Shown piece after piece: positions 60,167-64,000 of a DNA stretch of 64,000 bases. The notes below the pieces were generated by a model that worked only from the letters and a program-made list of their open reading frames with translations, was not told the DNA's origin and did not search any database. Both the position numbers and the translations under genes were made by a program. Every line of letters begins with the position of its first letter. The stretch's first letter is position 1. Origin of the DNA: Nonomuraea sediminis (GTDB lineage Bacteria > Actinomycetota > Actinomycetes > Streptosporangiales > Streptosporangiaceae); the NCBI RefSeq assembly GCF_018531495.1, contig NZ_JAHDTI010000023.1:62001-126000 (forward strand), in the 5' to 3' direction.

Positions 60167-61416
60167 TGGCCCCGCGCGCCCTGTTGCTGGATCGCGGACA
60201 GCGCGTCCTTGGGGCTCTGGGCTCCGGTGTAGGCCTGCAGGAGGTACTGCGCCATGGTCTTGTTGACCGTGTCCCAGTTCTTCGTCGTGAACAGCGGCAC
60301 TCCGCCTGCCAGACCGTCCTTGATCGCGGCCATCGCCGTCTGCACGCCCTCGGCGTTGGCAGGGTTCGCCTTGACCAGGAACTGCTCGTAGTCGGCCTGC
60401 TGCGCCGTACGGGCAGGGAAGCCGCGTCCCGCTCCAGCGAGATACCCCTGCGCCTCGGCCCCTGTCAGGATCGACACCGCCTTGATCGCCTGCTCCTTGT
60501 ACGGGCACGACTTGGCCACGCCGAAGCCGGAGTTGGCGACGTAGGTCTTCGACCCGTTCGGCCCTGCGGGCAGCGGCGCCAGGCCGACCTTGAACTTGGC
60601 GTCCTTCAACGTGGAGCCGACGTCCCACGAGCCGTCGACGGCCATCATGGCGTTGCCGTTGACGAACTGGGTCTCGCCCCAGCCGCCCTCGGAGGAACTG
60701 GCGGGGACGCTGCCGGCCTTGCTCTTGGCCAGTCCGGCGTACCAGGTGAGGGCGTCGACCATGGGCTGGGCGTCCATCTGCAGCTTGAGGTCGTCGGTGA
60801 CCGGGCGGGCGCCGTTGTAGGTCAGCAGCAGCGACAGCGTGTGCAGGTCGGAGAACGACATGCCGAAGCCGCTCTTGCCGCCGGTCGACAGCGTCTTGGC
60901 GGCCTTGTCGAAGTCGGCGACCGTCCAGCCGGTCTTCGGCGCGGGCAGCCCGGCCTTGGCGAAGGCGTCGGCGTTGTAGTACAGCAGCATCGAGGCCAGG
61001 TCGAAGGGCAGGGCGAGCTGCTTGCCACCCATCTTCAGCGCGTCGAGCGCGGCGGGCGCGAAGCCGTCGCCCGGGGTGAGCGGCTCCATGAGGTCGGCGT
61101 AGGCGCCGAGCCGCAGGCTCTGCAGGGACACCACGCAGGCCTGCTTGCCCGCGGCGAACTCGGTCTGCAGCTTGGTGAAGTAGTCGTTGAACGGCGCCGT
61201 GCGCAGCTTGATCTTGATCTTCGGGTCCTGCTGGGTGACGAGCTGGGCGAGATGGTCCAGCTGGGCCTTCTCGTCCTCGCTGCCCGCCCACATCTCCCAG
61301 TCGAGCGTGACCGCGCCCGCCGAGTCCTTCGTGCCGCCCGCCGTGCCCGATCCCCCGCCACCGCCGCACGCCGTGGCCAGAATCGCCACTAATCCGATGG
61401 CCACCAGTTGTCGCAT
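60163..61416 (-). CDS. Extracellular solute-binding lipoprotein of a sugar ABC transporter
   Basis: 417 residues from ATG 61416. Lipoprotein signal with lipobox ILATAC followed by a Gly-rich linker; then a family 1 binding-protein fold: VTLDWEMWAGSEDEKAQL, ASMLLYYNADAFAKAGL, QFVNGNAMMAVDGSWDVGS, GLAPLPAGPNGSKTYV and ILTGAEAQGYLAGAG. It is the first gene of the operon and divergent from the ROK regulator. The GH29 gene suggests fucosylated oligosaccharides as ligands, which is inferred from context. Confidence 0.93.
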   Translation of the reverse strand: MRQLVAIGLVAILATACGGGGGSGTAGGTKDSAGAVTLDWEMWAGSEDEKAQLDHLAQLVTQQDPKIKIKLRTAPFNDYFTKLQTEFAAGKQACVVSLQSLRLGAYADLMEPLTPGDGFAPAALDALKMGGKQLALPFDLASMLLYYNADAFAKAGLPAPKTGWTVADFDKAAKTLSTGGKSGFGMSFSDLHTLSLLLTYNGARPVTDDLKLQMDAQPMVDALTWYAGLAKSKAGSVPASSSEGGWGETQFVNGNAMMAVDGSWDVGSTLKDAKFKVGLAPLPAGPNGSKTYVANSGFGVAKSCPYKEQAIKAVSILTGAEAQGYLAGAGRGFPARTAQQADYEQFLVKANPANAEGVQTAMAAIKDGLAGGVPLFTTKNWDTVNKTMAQYLLQAYTGAQSPKDALSAIQQQGARGQ

Positions 61417-61510
61417 GTGCCTCGCCCCTAGTATTTTCGGTGACGAATTTATTGTGGTTGGCGACCTTAGGCGTGGCGGGAGCCGCCCGTCAAGAGAGGA
61501 AAATGACCAC
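61417..61510. promoter_or_regulatory. Divergent control region of the sugar operon and ROK gene
   Basis: The 94-base gap contains a conspicuous AT-rich core (about 61431-61455) with TTCG-GTGA-CGAA as a short inverted repeat flanked by A/T runs. Such AT-rich dyads are typical ROK-repressor sites. It must carry both promoters. Confidence 0.45.
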
Positions 61511-62620
61511 ATGCCCCAGCCTCGGTACCGGGAGGACCTGGTCCGCGCGGAGATTCTCGCGCTGACCGGGTCGCAACCGCTCAACCGCTCACAGATCGCC
61601 ACCCGGCTCGGCTTAGGAGCGGCCACGGTCAGCGAGCACACCCGCCGCCTGATCGAGCTGGGCTTCATGCGGGAGCTGCCGCCGCAGGTCAGCGGCCCCG
61701 GCAGGCCCCGCGTGCCGCTCGAGGTGGTCGCCGACGCCGCCCACACGCTGGGGCTGCGGGTCCACCCCGACCACCTGGTGGGGGTGGTGATGCGGCTCGA
61801 CGGCAGCGAGGTGCGGCGCTTCACGCGGCCCTTCTCCCCCGCCGACGACCCGGTCGACCAGCTCGTCTCGGCCTGCTCACCGGTGCTTGAGGACTCCCGG
61901 GTGCGGGCGGTCGGGCTGGCTCTTCCCGGTCTCATCGACCCTTCCGCGGGCACCGTACGGCTCTCGCCCCGGCTGGGCTGGACCGACCTGCCGCTGCTGC
62001 CCCTGCTGGCCGCCCGGCTGCCGGTGCCCGTGCTGATCGACAACGACACCCGCGCCTCGACCACGGCCGAGCTGCTGTTCGGCACCGGCCGCGAGCACGA
62101 CGACTTCCTGGTGCTGGCCATCGGCGACGGCGTCGGCATGGGCATCGTGCTCGGCCGCCGCGTGCACCGCGGCCCCGACGGCGTGGCCGGCGAGTTCGGC
62201 CACGTCCCCATCGGTCCCGGCGGGCCCGCCTGCGTGTGCGGGCGGCGCGGCTGCCTGGACGCCTACGTCGCCGACTACGCCCTGGCCGCCGAGGCGCGCG
62301 CCCGCGGCCTGACCTCCGCGCAGGCCCCCGACCTGGTACGGCTGGCCGACGAGGACGCCCCGGGCATCAGGGACCTGCTGGCGGAGACCGGCGCCATCCT
62401 CGGCAGGGCGGTGGCCGGAGTGGCCAACGTGCTGGCCGTACGGGCCCTGACAGTGATCGGCGAGAGCCATGTGCTGTGGCCCTACCTGGCGCCCGGCTTC
62501 CGCTCGGTGACCGACGGCGGCATCCTGCCCGGGCTGGAGATCGCGGTCCGCCCGTGGGACGACAGCGCCCACGCCCTCGGCGCCGCCAGCCTGGTCCTGG
62601 CCGCGAGCGTCGTCTCCTGA
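61511..62620 (+). CDS. ROK-family transcriptional repressor
   Basis: 369 residues from ATG 61511 with GAGAGGAAA upstream. N-terminal winged helix (residues ~5-65, NRSQIATRLGLGAATVSEH) followed by a ROK domain: ALPGLIDPSAGTVRLSPRLG, VLIDNDTRASTTAELLFG, VLAIGDGVGMGIVLG, GVAGEFGHVPIG and the zinc motif CVCGRRGCLD. The kinase-like DNA-binding form marks it as a sugar-responsive repressor (NagC/XylR type), presumably of the divergent transporter-GH29 operon. Leu35 in the helix-turn-helix is a TTA codon (61613-61615). Confidence 0.93.
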   Translation: MPQPRYREDLVRAEILALTGSQPLNRSQIATRLGLGAATVSEHTRRLIELGFMRELPPQVSGPGRPRVPLEVVADAAHTLGLRVHPDHLVGVVMRLDGSEVRRFTRPFSPADDPVDQLVSACSPVLEDSRVRAVGLALPGLIDPSAGTVRLSPRLGWTDLPLLPLLAARLPVPVLIDNDTRASTTAELLFGTGREHDDFLVLAIGDGVGMGIVLGRRVHRGPDGVAGEFGHVPIGPGGPACVCGRRGCLDAYVADYALAAEARARGLTSAQAPDLVRLADEDAPGIRDLLAETGAILGRAVAGVANVLAVRALTVIGESHVLWPYLAPGFRSVTDGGILPGLEIAVRPWDDSAHALGAASLVLAASVVS

Positions 62621-62668
62621 GCGCACAGATCGTGACGGTCTGACAAGCCTTGGTAAAGTACGTGCATC

Positions 62669-64000
62669 ATGACCCCTCGCCTGGAGTTCGCGGTCCTCGG
62701 ACCGCTGCTGGTCAGGGCGGACGGCGAGCAGCTCGATCTGGGGCCGCCCAAGGCGCGCGGACTGCTGGCGTTGCTGCTGTGCGACCCCGGCAAGCCGGTC
62801 GCGGTGCAGACACTGATCGACGAGCTGTGGGGCGAGGCTCCCCCGAAGTCGGCGGCCAAGAACATCCAGCTGTACGTGCACCAGTTACGGCGGGCGCTGG
62901 GCGATCCCGGGCGGATCGTCCGGCGCGAGCCCGGCTACCTGGTCGCCGCAGATCCCGGCGAGCTGGACGCTCACCGCTTCGCCGAACTGGCCGCCCAGGG
63001 CGCGGCCGAGACCGACCCCGCGCGGGCCGCCCGCGTGTTGCGCACGGCGCTTGAGCTGTGGCGGGGCGAGGACGCCTTCGCCGACATCCAGGACATCCCG
63101 CTGGTCCACTCCGAGGCCAGGCGCCTGGCCGAGTCCAGGGTGGTGGCCGTGCGGCACCGCATCGACGCCGATCTCCAGCTGGGCAGGCACGCCGAGCTGG
63201 TGCCCGAACTGGTGGCGCTGACCGGCCGCAACCCGCTGCGCGAGCGGCTGTGGGCGCGGCTGATGACCGCCCTGTACCGGTGCGGGCGCAAGGCCGAGGC
63301 GCTTGAGGCGTTCAACGAAGCCAGGCGCGTGCTGGCCGAGGAGACCGGGCTCGACCCAGGGCCCGAGCTGCAGGCGCTGCAGCGGGCCATCCTCACCGCC
63401 GACCCCGCGCTCGACCTGCCGGGCGGGCGCTCCCTCGTGCGACCGCGCACGCTGCCCGGCGACCTGGCCGACTTCACCGGCCGCGCGGAGGAGGTGGCCG
63501 TGGTGCGGGAGACGCTGAGCGGGGAACGCGACCCCGACGCCCCGGTGCCGGTGGTGACCGTGTCGGGGCGTGGCGGCATCGGCAAGACCACGTTCGCCGT
63601 GCGCGCCGCCCACCGCGTCTCCCCCGCCTACCCCGACGGCCAGCTCTTCGCCGACCTGCACGCGCGCGCCGACCCGATGGAGGTGCTCGGCCGGTTCCTG
63701 CGGGCGCTGGGCGTGGCCGACGCCGACGTGCCGGAGGACGGCGACGAGCGCGCCTCCCTCTACCGCAGCGTGCTGGCAGGGCGGCGGGTGCTGGTCGTGC
63801 TGGACAACGTGGCCGACGAGGGGCAGGTGCGGCCGCTGCTGCCGGGCAGCGGCACCTGCGGGGTGATCGTCACCAGCCGCCCGCGGCTCGGCGGGCTGCC
63901 GTGCACGCGCTCGATCGACCTGGAGGGCCTGTCGGACACCGAGGGGCTGCGCCTGCTCGAGGCGATCACCGGCGGGCCGCGCGTCGACGCCGACCCGTTC
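62669..64000 (+). CDS. AfsR/SARP-type regulator (3' end outside window)
   Basis: The first 444 residues are visible from ATG 62669. Winged-helix domain (residues ~5-95: LEFAVLGPLLVRADGEQ, LIDELWGEAPPKSAAKNIQ, VRREPGYLV), BTAD (~98-245, ending TGLDPGPELQALQRAI), then an NB-ARC domain with Walker A SGRGGIGKTTFAVRAA and Walker B GRRVLVVLDNVADEGQV. It probably continues into TPRs as in the SARP at 47306. Leu73 is TTA (62885-62887), at the same place as in the other SARP. Likely targets are not visible. Confidence 0.92.
   Translation, partial: MTPRLEFAVLGPLLVRADGEQLDLGPPKARGLLALLLCDPGKPVAVQTLIDELWGEAPPKSAAKNIQLYVHQLRRALGDPGRIVRREPGYLVAADPGELDAHRFAELAAQGAAETDPARAARVLRTALELWRGEDAFADIQDIPLVHSEARRLAESRVVAVRHRIDADLQLGRHAELVPELVALTGRNPLRERLWARLMTALYRCGRKAEALEAFNEARRVLAEETGLDPGPELQALQRAILTADPALDLPGGRSLVRPRTLPGDLADFTGRAEEVAVVRETLSGERDPDAPVPVVTVSGRGGIGKTTFAVRAAHRVSPAYPDGQLFADLHARADPMEVLGRFLRALGVADADVPEDGDERASLYRSVLAGRRVLVVLDNVADEGQVRPLLPGSGTCGVIVTSRPRLGGLPCTRSIDLEGLSDTEGLRLLEAITGGPRVDADPF

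Noticed and set aside
62621..62668. Promoter with CTGACA and TAAAGT before the second SARP
   Set aside because: The two hexamers are only about 8 bases apart, which does not fit a sigma-70-type promoter.

Overview
The window is very GC-rich actinobacterial chromosome with strong G/C at third codon positions, frequent GTG starts and many 4-bp ATGA/GTGA gene overlaps. The core order secF-secD-yajC-ruvB-ruvA-ruvC-yebC-pdxT-pdxS-pimA-patA-pgsA-HIT-thrS is the one known from Streptomyces and relatives. Gene content (DUF574 methyltransferase, DUF2637/DUF2786 proteins, AfsR/SARP regulators, TTA codons in regulators) suggests a filamentous actinomycete, perhaps a Nonomuraea-like Streptosporangiales; that placement is inference. 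No tRNA, rRNA, CRISPR array or intact insertion sequence was seen.

Region by region. 1-10.9 kb: protein export (SecF, SecD, YajC), Holliday-junction processing (RuvB, RuvA, RuvC) and YebC-PdxT, all on the minus strand, with an Eis-like acetyltransferase and a fused ABC permease inserted between yebC and ruvC. 10.9-21.9 kb: an accessory block that separates pdxT from pdxS. It holds a MarR-MFS-EEP operon, a Tat-exported PhoD phosphatase, a secreted three-repeat beta-trefoil-like protein, gene remnants, a frameshifted VOC gene, an ECF42-type sigma factor operon, a reductase, a GNAT enzyme and a 62-bp direct repeat. 21.9-27.3 kb: pdxS, a DUF3048 lipoprotein, and the translationally coupled pgsA-patA-pimA-lemA-like operon for phosphatidylinositol mannosides. 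27.4-36.2 kb: an EF-G paralogue, a secreted GHL10 hydrolase, a divergent MocR regulator/class-IV aminotransferase pair and a large membrane protein. 36.5-45.7 kb: HIT protein, methyltransferase, PIG-L deacetylase, TM2 protein, thrS, a GH25 lysozyme, an F420-type oxidoreductase and phosphoglucomutase. 45.7-56 kb: an HExxH lipoprotein, an AfsR-like SARP, a second LLM oxidoreductase, a DUF2637-DUF2786 pair, an HD protein, DUF4031, a HAD phosphatase and a cytochrome P450. 56-64 kb: a fucoside-type carbohydrate operon (binding protein, two permeases, GH29, a coupled DUF574 methyltransferase) with a divergent ROK repressor, then a second SARP cut by the window end.

Between the genes lie several long GC-rich spacers that share degenerate words, plus 45-bp tandem repeats and a three-hairpin array. 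Items most worth a second look: the roughly 190-residue low-complexity tail on RuvC that runs into a GTGA overlap with ruvA; the ECF42 operon with a promoter-like motif between 62-bp repeats; the split of two normally contiguous core clusters; and single TTA codons at the same position in both SARP genes.
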